DNA from: an archaeon | GTDB lineage: Archaea; Thermoproteota; Nitrososphaeria; Nitrososphaerales; CADDZS01 | Direction of reading: 5' to 3' | Length of the DNA stretch: 28,603 nt | NCBI GenBank assembly: GCA_021806865.1 | Contig: JAKAPU010000016.1 | Coordinates: 1 to 28,603, forward strand | Shown here: positions 21,318 to 28,565 of the stretch, one piece after another | Layout of the letters: every line of letters begins with the position of its first letter | How positions within the stretch are numbered: position 1 is the first letter of the stretch | Made by a program: the position numbers and the translations under genes | The notes under the pieces: model-generated | Databases searched by the model: none | What the model saw: only the letters and a program-made list of their open reading frames with translations | What the model was told of the DNA's origin: nothing

Positions 21318-21365
21318 GCGTGAGATTTGTCACGCGAATACGTCTGAAAGCGGATCTCAAATCCG
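21318..21365. repeat. Two adjacent inverted repeats upstream of sdhA
   Basis: GCGTGA/TCACGC (21318-21335, six-base loop) is followed after 15 bases by CGGAT/ATCCG (21351-21365, five-base loop, extendable with a G-U pair and A-T pairs). Both lie in the 195-base spacer between the MobA-like gene and sdhA, upstream of the sdhA TATA candidates. They could be regulator sites or RNA hairpins. Confidence 0.4.
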
Positions 21366-21416
21366 TTTGATGGAACTCAAAGAGAAACGGTTATTGTTAT
21401 AAATCCATTAAGGCTC

Positions 21417-21425
21417 ATTTTAAAA
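21417..21425 (+). promoter_or_regulatory. TATA-like box for sdhA
   Basis: attttaaaa is centred about 24 bases before the TTG at 21445. A second candidate, gttataaat (21396-21404), lies 20 bases further upstream, so two transcription starts are possible. Confidence 0.4.
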
Positions 21426-21444
21426 CGTCTTGTGATTCTACGCT

Positions 21445-23232
21445 TTGTGGAAGAAGGAATCTGACAAAAAATCTCTTGATAGCCTCGATGAATCCTTCCT
21501 TACAATCTCCTGCGACATCGTAATTGTGGGTGCTGGCGGCGCGGGGATGCGCGCTGCAATCGAGGCATTTGACCGCGGATTGAATGTGATGCTTGTGTGC
21601 AAATCCCTTTTGGGAAAGGCGCACACGGTCATGGCTGAAGGCGGAATTGCCGCTTCTCTGGGAAATATCGATCCGGAAGACAATTGGAAGGTTCATTTCT
21701 CAGATACCGTCGTGGAGGGTCAGTTCATCAACAACTGGCGCATGGCCGAGATATTCGCCAAGGAGGCTCCGGACCGAGTAATCGAGCTCGAGCACTATGG
21801 TGCATTGTTTGATCGAACTCCCGAAGGAAAAATAATGCAGCGGCCTTTTGGGGCGCACACTTACCGAAGACTGTGCTACGTTGGTGATAGAACTGGCCTT
21901 GAGCTTATCAGAACGCTTGAGGACCAGGTGATCAAGCGCAACATTCCTTACCTGGACGAAGCTGTCATCACTACAATTTTCAAGGATCCAGAAACTGGCG
22001 CGGTGTCTGGCGCCTTTGGAATCAAGATAAGAACTGGCGAGCTTGTTCTATTCAAGTGCAAGGCGGTTGTTCTTGCTACTGGTGGTTTCGGAAAGATTTA
22101 CTCTGTCACTTCCAACTCTTGGGAGAGCACTGGTGACGGAATAGCACTGGCGTATCGCGCAGGATCCGAGCTCATGGATATGGAGATGATCCAGTTCCAT
22201 CCGACCGGCATGATATATCCTGCTGGAGTTAGAGGAATGCTCGTCACAGAGGCAGTTCGTGGAGAGGGTGGAATACTCACAAACGTGAACGGCGAGCGCT
22301 TCATGGAAAAGTACGATCCCAAGAGAAAAGAACTTTCTGCAAGGGATGTTGTCGCACGATCGATTTATACCGAGATAATGGCCGGAAGAGGAACACCTAA
22401 CGGAGCAGTCTACCTAGATATTAGGCACAGGGGCGCGGCATACATAAAGCAGAAGCTGCCAAGCATGTATTACCAGTTCCTCGAATTTGCGGGTATAGAT
22501 ATCACCAAAGAAAAGATGGAGGTTGCCCCGACTGTTCACTACCAGATGGGTGGGGTGAGGGTCGACTCAGAGACGTGCATGACTTCTGTGAGTGGCTTGT
22601 ATGCCGCTGGTGAGGTTGCCTGCGGCCTGCACGGCGCAAACAGACTTGGAGGTAACTCATTATCAGATATTCTGGTGTTCGGCAGAAGAGCAGGCGTTGC
22701 AGCGAGCGAATACGTGAAGTCTTTGCAGAAATCCGAAGTGTCAGATGAAGACGTCAGATCAGAAATCGCAAGGATCTTGGGACCTTTCAAGATTACCAAT
22801 GGGGCAAATCCGTTCGACTTGAAAGATAGGATCGCCCAATTGATGTGGAAATACGTAGGAATCGTGAGAAACGAGGAGGACCTGAAGAAAGGGCTCGAAG
22901 AGATACTCAAGATAAAATTGGAATCAAAGAACGTGCAGGCTAAAGGGGCAAGAGCCTATAATCAGTCTTGGGCAGATTCCATGGCCGTTTGGAACATGGT
23001 TCTTGATTGCGAATCTGTAATCAGATCTGCACTAGCTCGCAAGGAAAGTCGCGGTGCACACACTCGCTCCGACTATCCGAAGAAGGACGACGAGCACTGG
23101 CTCATGAATATTAAAATGAAATTGAAGGAAGGCCAAATGGTTCAAGAGATTGTACCGGTTCCAAAAATGCCGGAGGAATATCAGAAACTGATCAGCAGGG
23201 AAGAGGTACTGCTCTGGAAGAAGGAAAAGTGA
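21445..23232 (+). CDS. sdhA: Succinate dehydrogenase/fumarate reductase flavoprotein subunit
   Basis: SdhA oxidises succinate to fumarate (or the reverse) at a covalently bound FAD. The 595-residue product has DIVIVGAGGAGMRAA (24-38), and KAHTVMAEGGI (58-68), where H60 is the covalent-FAD histidine. FHPTGMIYPAGVRGMLVTEA is the substrate-side His/Thr block. ARDVVARSI contains the catalytic Arg, followed by HYQMGGV and GLHGANRLGGNSL near the C-terminal end of the FAD domain. Length is normal. TTG 21445 is preferred for its promoter spacing. It is followed by sdhB after four bases. Direction of catalysis cannot be judged; neighbouring TCA enzymes favour succinate oxidation. Confidence 0.95.
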   Translation: MWKKESDKKSLDSLDESFLTISCDIVIVGAGGAGMRAAIEAFDRGLNVMLVCKSLLGKAHTVMAEGGIAASLGNIDPEDNWKVHFSDTVVEGQFINNWRMAEIFAKEAPDRVIELEHYGALFDRTPEGKIMQRPFGAHTYRRLCYVGDRTGLELIRTLEDQVIKRNIPYLDEAVITTIFKDPETGAVSGAFGIKIRTGELVLFKCKAVVLATGGFGKIYSVTSNSWESTGDGIALAYRAGSELMDMEMIQFHPTGMIYPAGVRGMLVTEAVRGEGGILTNVNGERFMEKYDPKRKELSARDVVARSIYTEIMAGRGTPNGAVYLDIRHRGAAYIKQKLPSMYYQFLEFAGIDITKEKMEVAPTVHYQMGGVRVDSETCMTSVSGLYAAGEVACGLHGANRLGGNSLSDILVFGRRAGVAASEYVKSLQKSEVSDEDVRSEIARILGPFKITNGANPFDLKDRIAQLMWKYVGIVRNEEDLKKGLEEILKIKLESKNVQAKGARAYNQSWADSMAVWNMVLDCESVIRSALARKESRGAHTRSDYPKKDDEHWLMNIKMKLKEGQMVQEIVPVPKMPEEYQKLISREEVLLWKKEK

Positions 23233-23236
23233 GATT

Positions 23237-23998
23237 ATGGAAAAGACGAGCGAAAAAAAAGAAGTGACCCTGCGCGTGTTCCGCGGCCTGGGCTCGGACC
23301 GATCAAAGGACAGGTATGAGACTTTTACAGTACCTTACCAAGACGGCATGGTTGTCCTGAATGCCATACACTACATTCAGAGCCATTTCGATTCTTCTCT
23401 TTCTGCGAGATGGAATTGCAAGGCTGGTCGTTGCGGTTCGTGCTCCGCAGAGATCAACGGGTGGCCTAGATTGATGTGTAAGACTCCAGTCGCCGAGTAC
23501 GAAGGAGAAATTACGGTTGAACCAATGAAGGCATTTCCGCTTCTTAGAGATCTAGTGACAGACGTCACAGAAAACTTTGAGATTGCAAAGACTATTCCTC
23601 CATTCACTCCTAGGGAACCTCCGGACCACATCTGGAAGATGGATCAGATTGATGTCGACAAATCAAGAGAGTTCAGAAAGTGCATTGAATGCTTTCTGTG
23701 TCAGGACGTGTGTCACGTTGTGAGAGAACACAAGGCCAACTACATCGGACCTCGATGGGTGGTTAAGGCGGCATCTTTCGACATGCATCCATTTGACACT
23801 TTGAATCGCTCGGACTACATGAAAGATCACGGGGGAATAGGCTACTGCAACATTACAAAGTGCTGTCAGGAAGTCTGCCCAGAGCACATCATCATTACCG
23901 ATGACGCAATCATTCCAGAAAAGGAAAGGGTGGTGGATAGGCACTACGACCCTCTGGTTTGGATTTACAGGCAGATCAAGGGCTCCAGCGAAAAGTAG
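23237..23998 (+). CDS. sdhB: Succinate dehydrogenase/fumarate reductase iron-sulfur subunit
   Basis: SdhB carries electrons from FAD to quinone through three clusters. In the 253-residue product C61, C66, C69 and C81 (CKAGRCGSC...C) form the [2Fe-2S] site. C149, C152 and C155, with C214, form the [4Fe-4S] site. C159, C204 and C210, with the CQEVCP block, form the third cluster. An extra C209 next to C210 is unusual relative to bacterial SdhB and could alter the third cluster. The ATG at 23237 follows the sdhA stop by four bases, with GTGA overlapping the stop as a weak ribosome binding site. No membrane-anchor gene (SdhC/SdhD) follows; the next gene is proline dehydrogenase. Confidence 0.94.
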   Translation: MEKTSEKKEVTLRVFRGLGSDRSKDRYETFTVPYQDGMVVLNAIHYIQSHFDSSLSARWNCKAGRCGSCSAEINGWPRLMCKTPVAEYEGEITVEPMKAFPLLRDLVTDVTENFEIAKTIPPFTPREPPDHIWKMDQIDVDKSREFRKCIECFLCQDVCHVVREHKANYIGPRWVVKAASFDMHPFDTLNRSDYMKDHGGIGYCNITKCCQEVCPEHIIITDDAIIPEKERVVDRHYDPLVWIYRQIKGSSEK

Positions 23999-24046
23999 TA
24001 ACCTTCTGAAGGGACAAAGCTAGTTTCGTGAGCAAATCGAAATCAA

Positions 24047-24898
24047 TTGCCCAGCCCGCTTTTGCGTCTCGCCCGACAATGGATTGCTGGCGAGAAAGCC
24101 GAAGACGGAATAAAGAGAGTTCGAGAAGCCAACTCTCGTGGTATCCTTGGATTACTTAATCTTCTGGGCGAGCACATTGAGAGCAGGGAACAGATTGCCG
24201 GCACTCTGAAAGAATATTCCAAACTTCTTGACCTGATTGAAGATTCGAAGGTGGACTCACAAATTTCGATCAAGCCAACCCAGATGGGGTTGAACCTTGA
24301 CTTTGACTTTTGTCTTGCGAATTATATGGAAATGGTGGAAAAATGCAAGACACATTCAAACAATTGGCTCTGGATAGACATGGAAAACGTACCGTACATA
24401 CAGAAGACAATCGATCTCTACACTCGTGTGCTAGCAAAACATCCCAACACTGGAATTGCAATCCAGTCATATCTCAAGAGAAGCGAGCAGGACTTGCAGT
24501 ATCTGCTGCCTCTCGGCGCCAATGTTCGGCTGGTCAAGGGGGCGTATAACGAGTCTCCAGAGTTTGTGTTCAAGGATAAGAAGCAGATCTCGGACAACTA
24601 TGGAAACCTGATGAGGTTGATGTTTGAACGAGGCGACAGAAACTTCGTTGCAGTGGCAACACATGATGGAAAACTTGTAGACCTTGCAAAAGATCTCGGA
24701 AAGAGCGGCAAGGTTAGGTTCGAATTCGAGATGCTCATGGGTGTGCGAGACAATCTGAAAATGGAACTTGTCTCCCAGCACTACCAAGTAAGGGAATACA
24801 TACCGTATGGGCCGCAGTGGCTTTCTTACTCTATACGCAGAATAAGAGAAAAGAAGAGTAACATCCTGCTTCTTGGTCGATCGATTTTTACTGCGTAG
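24047..24898 (+). CDS. putA: Proline dehydrogenase
   Basis: ProDH oxidises proline to pyrroline-5-carboxylate with FAD, delivering electrons to quinone. The 283-residue protein is the compact monofunctional barrel. ISIKPTQMG (73-81) contains the FAD-contact Lys; DMEN (111-114), IAIQSYLKR (137-145) and VRLVKGAYNE (160-169) follow, then ATHD (204-207) and WLSYSIRRIREKKSN (258-272), whose R264-R265 pair binds the proline carboxylate. TTG 24047 starts the conserved helix; a GTG at 24028 is in another frame. It lies 48 bases after sdhB on the same strand with no obvious TATA box, so it is likely cotranscribed with sdhAB. No P5C dehydrogenase gene is in the window. Confidence 0.9.
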   Translation: MPSPLLRLARQWIAGEKAEDGIKRVREANSRGILGLLNLLGEHIESREQIAGTLKEYSKLLDLIEDSKVDSQISIKPTQMGLNLDFDFCLANYMEMVEKCKTHSNNWLWIDMENVPYIQKTIDLYTRVLAKHPNTGIAIQSYLKRSEQDLQYLLPLGANVRLVKGAYNESPEFVFKDKKQISDNYGNLMRLMFERGDRNFVAVATHDGKLVDLAKDLGKSGKVRFEFEMLMGVRDNLKMELVSQHYQVREYIPYGPQWLSYSIRRIREKKSNILLLGRSIFTA

Positions 24899-24913
24899 CG
24901 ACCAGATTAGGCA

Positions 24914-25498
24914 CTAGCGTGCAGATACCACAAGAGTGTTTGCGACGTGATCCGAGAATTTTTGACCCGGCTGCACATGCATGAACAATCCACCGATGAC
25001 GTCGAGAAGTAGCAGTAGCCAGTAGATCTTGCTGAAATTTCGTACGAACGATTTGCCAATGTCAAATCGCGAGCCATCCGTCGTCACGACTTTGAGCCCC
25101 ATGAATGACTTGCCAATCGTTCTCTGATACATCGCTTCGCTCAGAGTGAAGTAAAGGAGGAACAATATTGCACTCAGTCCGAAGAAACCAAATCCGATCG
25201 TTTGGAAGGGTACAAAGAAATTCATGGGGTTTGCTGACAATATCGCCCCCGTTAATCCCATAGCGATCAAAATCAGCAGTTCGATTATGCCAGTGGCGAT
25301 TACGACGATTATCCAGTCGATTACATATGCAATCACTCTTCGCAACCAGAAATCCTGAGTCTTCGTATCGTGGAGCAATCTGTCTGCTTCGGATTCTCCC
25401 ATCGGTCTAGCGGCAGCGACCCTTACACTTGCCCCGCAACTCGGGCAAAAGGTGGCGTCCGCGGGAACTTCTTTACCACAAGAACTGCAATAGGGCAA
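24914..25498 (-). CDS. Zinc-ribbon RDD-family membrane protein
   Basis: The 194-residue product starts with a zinc ribbon (C4, C7, C18, C21; CSSCGKEV...CPSCG), a short linker, and an RDD domain. RDD features are LRRVIAYVIDWIIV (52-65), with Arg and Asp at the conserved positions, a second membrane segment near 98-118, RTIGKSFMGLKVV (126-138), and a third hydrophobic stretch (157-172). RDD proteins are poorly understood integral membrane proteins, some linked to ion exchange. The cytosolic ribbon suggests a sensing or docking role; this is inference. Start is TTG 25498. It converges with proline dehydrogenase and lies downstream of the helicase on the same strand. Confidence 0.85.
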   Translation of the reverse strand: MPYCSSCGKEVPADATFCPSCGASVRVAAARPMGESEADRLLHDTKTQDFWLRRVIAYVIDWIIVVIATGIIELLILIAMGLTGAILSANPMNFFVPFQTIGFGFFGLSAILFLLYFTLSEAMYQRTIGKSFMGLKVVTTDGSRFDIGKSFVRNFSKIYWLLLLLDVIGGLFMHVQPGQKFSDHVANTLVVSAR

Positions 25499-25578
25499 TG
25501 TTTTCGCTTTGAAACATCTGATTTCTGCCTTAAAGAGCTGTCTAGGCTCTACTCGAAAAGTGATCTATAGAATAATAG

Positions 25579-26733
25579 CTAATCCTTCGAAAGGATAGAT
25601 TCGATCGTCTTGGCGTAAGATTCTTCCACTGTCTGCGGGCAGTAAACGACGTAGAACTTGGCCAACTTGCCCTCTTTTGGCCTGACCACACGTCCTATCC
25701 TTTGGACGAACTGTCTCTTGCTCTTGCCGCTGGTAATCAAAATACCAACGGAAACCTCTTTGACATCCACACCCTCCTCAAGTGCGCGACAGGAAAGAAG
25801 AACGTCAAATTTCCTTCCCCATTCTCCCAAGATCTCTTGTCTCCGCCAAGGCTCTGTTCCAGAGTGGAATGTCTCACTCTGAATGCCCTCTGCTGCGAGT
25901 TCTTCCTTGATTTCTTCAATAGCATTTACAGACTCGGCAAACAGAATCACCATTTCGCCCTCGTGCTCAGAAACTATTCTTTTCACAGCGTCCTTCTTAC
26001 TTGCAATCTGGGAGAGAAGCTTCTTTCGCCTACTCATCGCCAGCATTCCCTGCCTTCCATAGAACTGCTTTGTCTTCGGATCGAAGCAACGCATCCAGCG
26101 AGATATGTCTGGACCGCAGAATCTGAAAGCATTCTGGATCTTTTCCGTATATTCTTCGTACTTTTCTCTCTCGGGCGCTTTCATCTCCGCAGGTACCTTG
26201 ATCACTTGGAGTGGAGATACTATGCCGTCTCGCAGCGCTTCGCCAAGGCTCAGGTCAAAGCATATCGGAAATTCCTCGAGAAACAGTTCGTGGGCATCGT
26301 CTTCCCTTTCCGGTACTGAGGAAAGTCCCAAGACATACTCCTTTTTTCTGATGATTGGCAGTAGTCGAGTTAGGGCAGCAGCAGCAGCTCCGAGATGGTG
26401 TATTTCGTCAAGTATTACTGCATCAGCCTTTTCAAACAGCTCTGGGTGAGAAATCGCACTCGAATACGTTGTAATCATAACTGGACCAGTACTTTTGGAA
26501 TAGGCGTAATACTGTCCGATATCGAGCAGACCAGCATCTTGCAGTTTCGGCGCCCAAGATTGATAGATGAGTGCCTGTGTCGGGACGACGATGAGTGAAT
26601 TCTTCCCAATGGTCTTTAGCCATTCGATTGCGATGATTGTCTTTCCGGTGCCGGTTGCGGCCTTTATCGTACCTCGTTTCGCGTTCAAGGCAGCTCTAAC
26701 TGCATCTTGCTGATATGGACGTAGAACCGGCAT
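25579..26733 (-). CDS. xpb: XPB/Rad25-type superfamily 2 DNA helicase
   Basis: The 384-residue helicase has RPYQQDAV (5-12), Walker A ATGTGKT (26-32), LDEIHHLG (108-115, a DEIH box), a motif III segment GLSSVPERED (136-145) and a C-terminal QRIGRVVRP motif VI. R143-E144-D145 matches the RED motif, a hallmark of XPB needed for DNA opening. An insertion with CFDPKTKQFYG followed by basic residues sits where the thumb domain lies. XPB acts in nucleotide excision repair and, in eukaryotes, transcription; archaeal XPB usually pairs with the nuclease Bax1, which is not adjacent here. The N-terminal damage-recognition domain appears very short. Start is ATG 26733. Bacterial-type SF2 helicases of similar size are an alternative. 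Confidence 0.85.
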   Translation of the reverse strand: MPVLRPYQQDAVRAALNAKRGTIKAATGTGKTIIAIEWLKTIGKNSLIVVPTQALIYQSWAPKLQDAGLLDIGQYYAYSKSTGPVMITTYSSAISHPELFEKADAVILDEIHHLGAAAAALTRLLPIIRKKEYVLGLSSVPEREDDAHELFLEEFPICFDLSLGEALRDGIVSPLQVIKVPAEMKAPEREKYEEYTEKIQNAFRFCGPDISRWMRCFDPKTKQFYGRQGMLAMSRRKKLLSQIASKKDAVKRIVSEHEGEMVILFAESVNAIEEIKEELAAEGIQSETFHSGTEPWRRQEILGEWGRKFDVLLSCRALEEGVDVKEVSVGILITSGKSKRQFVQRIGRVVRPKEGKLAKFYVVYCPQTVEESYAKTIESILSKD

Positions 26734-26816
26734 GGCGCGCGCTCAGACCCGCCTGATGTGCACTGCCACACTATATCGAGTTTAGGATTTAGTCCGCCAC
26801 AGAGAAACACATGTAG

Positions 26817-27242
26817 TCAGGATTTCTTGGGCTGAAGCAAGCCTCGAAGGTAATGGATCTGGGTTGGTTCGATCCGCAAAATGTCTGTGGAGGTGATTAT
26901 GCCGACCAGAGTGCCGCCACCCATAACCGGTAGCTTGGTGACGTTCTTTGCAACCATTAATCTGGCCGCATCTTCCAGAGAAGCTTCGGGAGCGATTGTA
27001 ACAACCGGCTTGGACATTATCACTCCTGCCGAGACTTTTTTCGCATCAAGCCGATCCAAAAGAACGCGTTTTATTATGTCTCCCTTTGTCAGCAAGCCGG
27101 CAACTTGTTTATTCCTCAGTACAAGAATGCAACCGACGCCATACTTGATCATCTTTTCTGCAGCATCATATGCGCTTTCGTTCTCACCCACTGCAAGAAC
27201 ACTCATGGACATGTAGTCTTTGACTTGTAGGACGGATACCAT
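26817..27242 (-). CDS. Tandem CBS-domain protein
   Basis: The roughly 141-residue product consists of two CBS motifs (about 7-62 and 72-130) and nothing else. CBS pairs bind adenine nucleotides or S-adenosylmethionine and regulate partner proteins. Repeated cores are visible: GCILVLRNKQVAGLLTKGDI and TKLPVMGGGTLVGIITSTDI. ATG 27242 is preferred over the overlapping GTG at 27245. An AT-rich agtttatg (minus strand, near 27277-27284) may be its promoter. It stands alone, with no obvious partner gene; such proteins are abundant in archaea. Confidence 0.88.
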   Translation of the reverse strand: MVSVLQVKDYMSMSVLAVGENESAYDAAEKMIKYGVGCILVLRNKQVAGLLTKGDIIKRVLLDRLDAKKVSAGVIMSKPVVTIAPEASLEDAARLMVAKNVTKLPVMGGGTLVGIITSTDILRIEPTQIHYLRGLLQPKKS

Positions 27243-27442
27243 CACGAGCTCTTATTGCTGATATGATGCTCAGGATACATAAACTGAAGGTGCGATCATC
27301 AATTTTGATAACCAATTCATTTGCAAATCTGGTGATCGACCGCTCATAAGGTCGCATTTGAAACATATCAATCGAACTGGTAGTCTGCTTGAAAGTGAAT
27401 GATTTCCCTCCTTGAGAAGGCTCAAAGCCTGGAGAATTTGAC
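27243..27442. other. Gene-free spacer with an inverted repeat
   Basis: I see no supported gene in this 200-base stretch. It contains the promoter region of the CBS gene at its left end and a short inverted repeat, CGACC/GGTCG (27337-27354). Near the right end a GGAG (27432-27435) stands before the ATG at 27443. Confidence 0.4.
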
Positions 27443-27625
27443 ATGAGAAAGTTGAAGGAAAACGGGCCCGGTGGGGCTCGTGCCGATTATCGGACTGGGT
27501 ACCCTTGGCTGCAGACTAACGACGATAGTATTTTCTCCACATTTGGGTACTTTCATTTCCAGTCGCAAGTGGACAAGATCGCTCCGACTCTAATAAGTCT
27601 TGAAAAGTCAGAAAAACGAACTTAA
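27443..27625 (+). CDS. Doubtful small ORF (60 codons)
   Basis: An ATG at 27443 with a GGAG about eight bases upstream opens 60 codons (MRKLKENGPGGARADYRTGY onward). The sequence is not recognised. It begins with a GPGGAR phrase like those produced when the reverse strand of a tRNA 3' end is translated, and the DNA contains ccgattatcgg (27483-27493) and GGGTACCC (27497-27504), both symmetric. It may be a genuine small protein, a remnant of an integrase-type gene, or non-coding structured DNA. Confidence 0.25.
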   Translation: MRKLKENGPGGARADYRTGYPWLQTNDDSIFSTFGYFHFQSQVDKIAPTLISLEKSEKRT

Positions 27626-27866
27626 TTCCTGATTCAAATCCCGGCCTTGACGCCTTATCCCATGCGTTCAAATCCTACTCGGCTTTTACATAATATGAAC
27701 GACGCACCACTACGAAAAGAGGCTCAAATGCGAACTAGACCGGTTGAAAGAGAGGCCTTTCAGCCACCAAGAAAGAGTCCTGATAAAGTTTGCCAAGTTC
27801 TTAGTAGCTAGAAGGCTCAACAAGGATCGGTTAATAATTCCAAAACAGCAAGATTCGGCACAGTCA
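27626..27866. other. Spacer with two tRNA T-loop-like motifs
   Basis: No clear gene lies here. TTCAAATCC, the consensus of the tRNA T-loop, occurs at 27633-27641 and again at 27667-27675, 34 bases apart, but neither copy has a matching T-stem or acceptor stem. An AT-rich ttttacataat (about 27683-27693) may be a promoter. A 38-codon frame (27695-27811) and an in-frame TTG at 27744 leading into the next gene are also present but unsupported. Confidence 0.35.
27830..27840 (+). promoter_or_regulatory. TATA-like box for the Dph6-like gene
   Basis: gttaataattc is centred about 32 bases before the ATG at 27867 and supports that start over the TTG at 27744. Confidence 0.35.
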
Positions 27867-28565
27867 ATGGCAAAACATGAGTACGCTCTCCTATCTTGGA
27901 GCGGAGGAAAAGATAGCTCACTATGTCTCTACGAGATACTAAATAATGAGAAATACTCTAATTTTGAAATTAAGGCATTGCTCACTACTTTAACAATAAA
28001 GTATGATAGAATCAGTATGCACGGCGTTCGACGAGAGCTCCTGATAGCGCAATCCAGATCTCTAGAAATTCCGGTTGAAGAAGTGTGGATTCCAAGCAAG
28101 GCGACAAATGAAATCTACCAGATTGAGATGGTCAAATCTCTAACAAAATGCAAGGAAAAGGAAAGAACCTCCAACATAATATTTGGAGATCTTTTTCTAG
28201 AAGACATCCGAGCCTACAGGGAAAAATTCCTTGGAAGTAATGGATTTCGTTGCGTGTTTCCAATTTGGGGAAAGAATACAAAAGAGCTGGCTAGATTCTT
28301 CATAGAATCGCGTTTCAAGGCAATAATTTGTACAATCGATCCAAAGAAACTTGATCCGAGCTTCTGCGGCAGAGATTACGACAAACAATTCCTCACAGAG
28401 ATTCCAGAAAGTGTCGATCCTTGTGGTGAGAACGGCGAATTTCATACTTTTGTTTATGATGGTCCAATATTCAAGTCGAAGATAGACATCAGGGTTGGGG
28501 ATATAGTGGAAAGGGATGGTTTCTATTTCGCGGATATCGTCCCTGTAAGGTTTGATGAACCTTAA
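27867..28565 (+). CDS. Dph6/DUF71-family PP-loop ATPase (diphthine-ammonia ligase-like)
   Basis: The product of 232 residues belongs to the DUF71/COG2102 adenosine-nucleotide hydrolases. Archaeal and eukaryotic members amidate diphthine on elongation factor 2; other members act in B12 salvage. Visible: the PP-loop SWSGGKDSSLCLYEI (10-24), MHGVRRELLIAQSRSLEIPV, IIFGDLFLEDIRAYRE, and the family's defining VDPCGENGEFHTFVYDGP. The frame is open back to a TTG at 27744, but those extra 41 residues are not typical of the family, so ATG 27867 with its TATA-like box is used. The gene is clearly more A/T-rich than the rest of the window (17 and 19 G/C in two 60-base samples against 35 in the helicase), suggesting a different history or relaxed composition. 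Confidence 0.82.
   Translation: MAKHEYALLSWSGGKDSSLCLYEILNNEKYSNFEIKALLTTLTIKYDRISMHGVRRELLIAQSRSLEIPVEEVWIPSKATNEIYQIEMVKSLTKCKEKERTSNIIFGDLFLEDIRAYREKFLGSNGFRCVFPIWGKNTKELARFFIESRFKAIICTIDPKKLDPSFCGRDYDKQFLTEIPESVDPCGENGEFHTFVYDGPIFKSKIDIRVGDIVERDGFYFADIVPVRFDEP

Noticed and set aside
25530..25555. AGAGC/GCTCT hairpin between the helicase and the RDD gene as a terminator
   Set aside because: The stem is only five pairs and is not followed by a T-run on the minus strand.
27470..27500. Possible minus-strand tRNA end (GGCACGAGC loop followed by CCCACCGGGCCC)
   Set aside because: The T-stem has only three of five pairs, the loop lacks the TT, and no complementary 5' acceptor strand occurs within 100 bases.
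27631..27660. Possible tRNA 3' half around gattcaaatcccggcc
   Set aside because: The T-loop consensus is present, but position 53 is A where G is required, the flanking five bases do not pair, and no matching acceptor strand or D-arm lies upstream.
27744..27866. Forty-one extra N-terminal residues on the Dph6-like protein
   Set aside because: Not typical of DUF71 proteins, begins with TTG, and a TATA-like box sits before the internal ATG at 27867.
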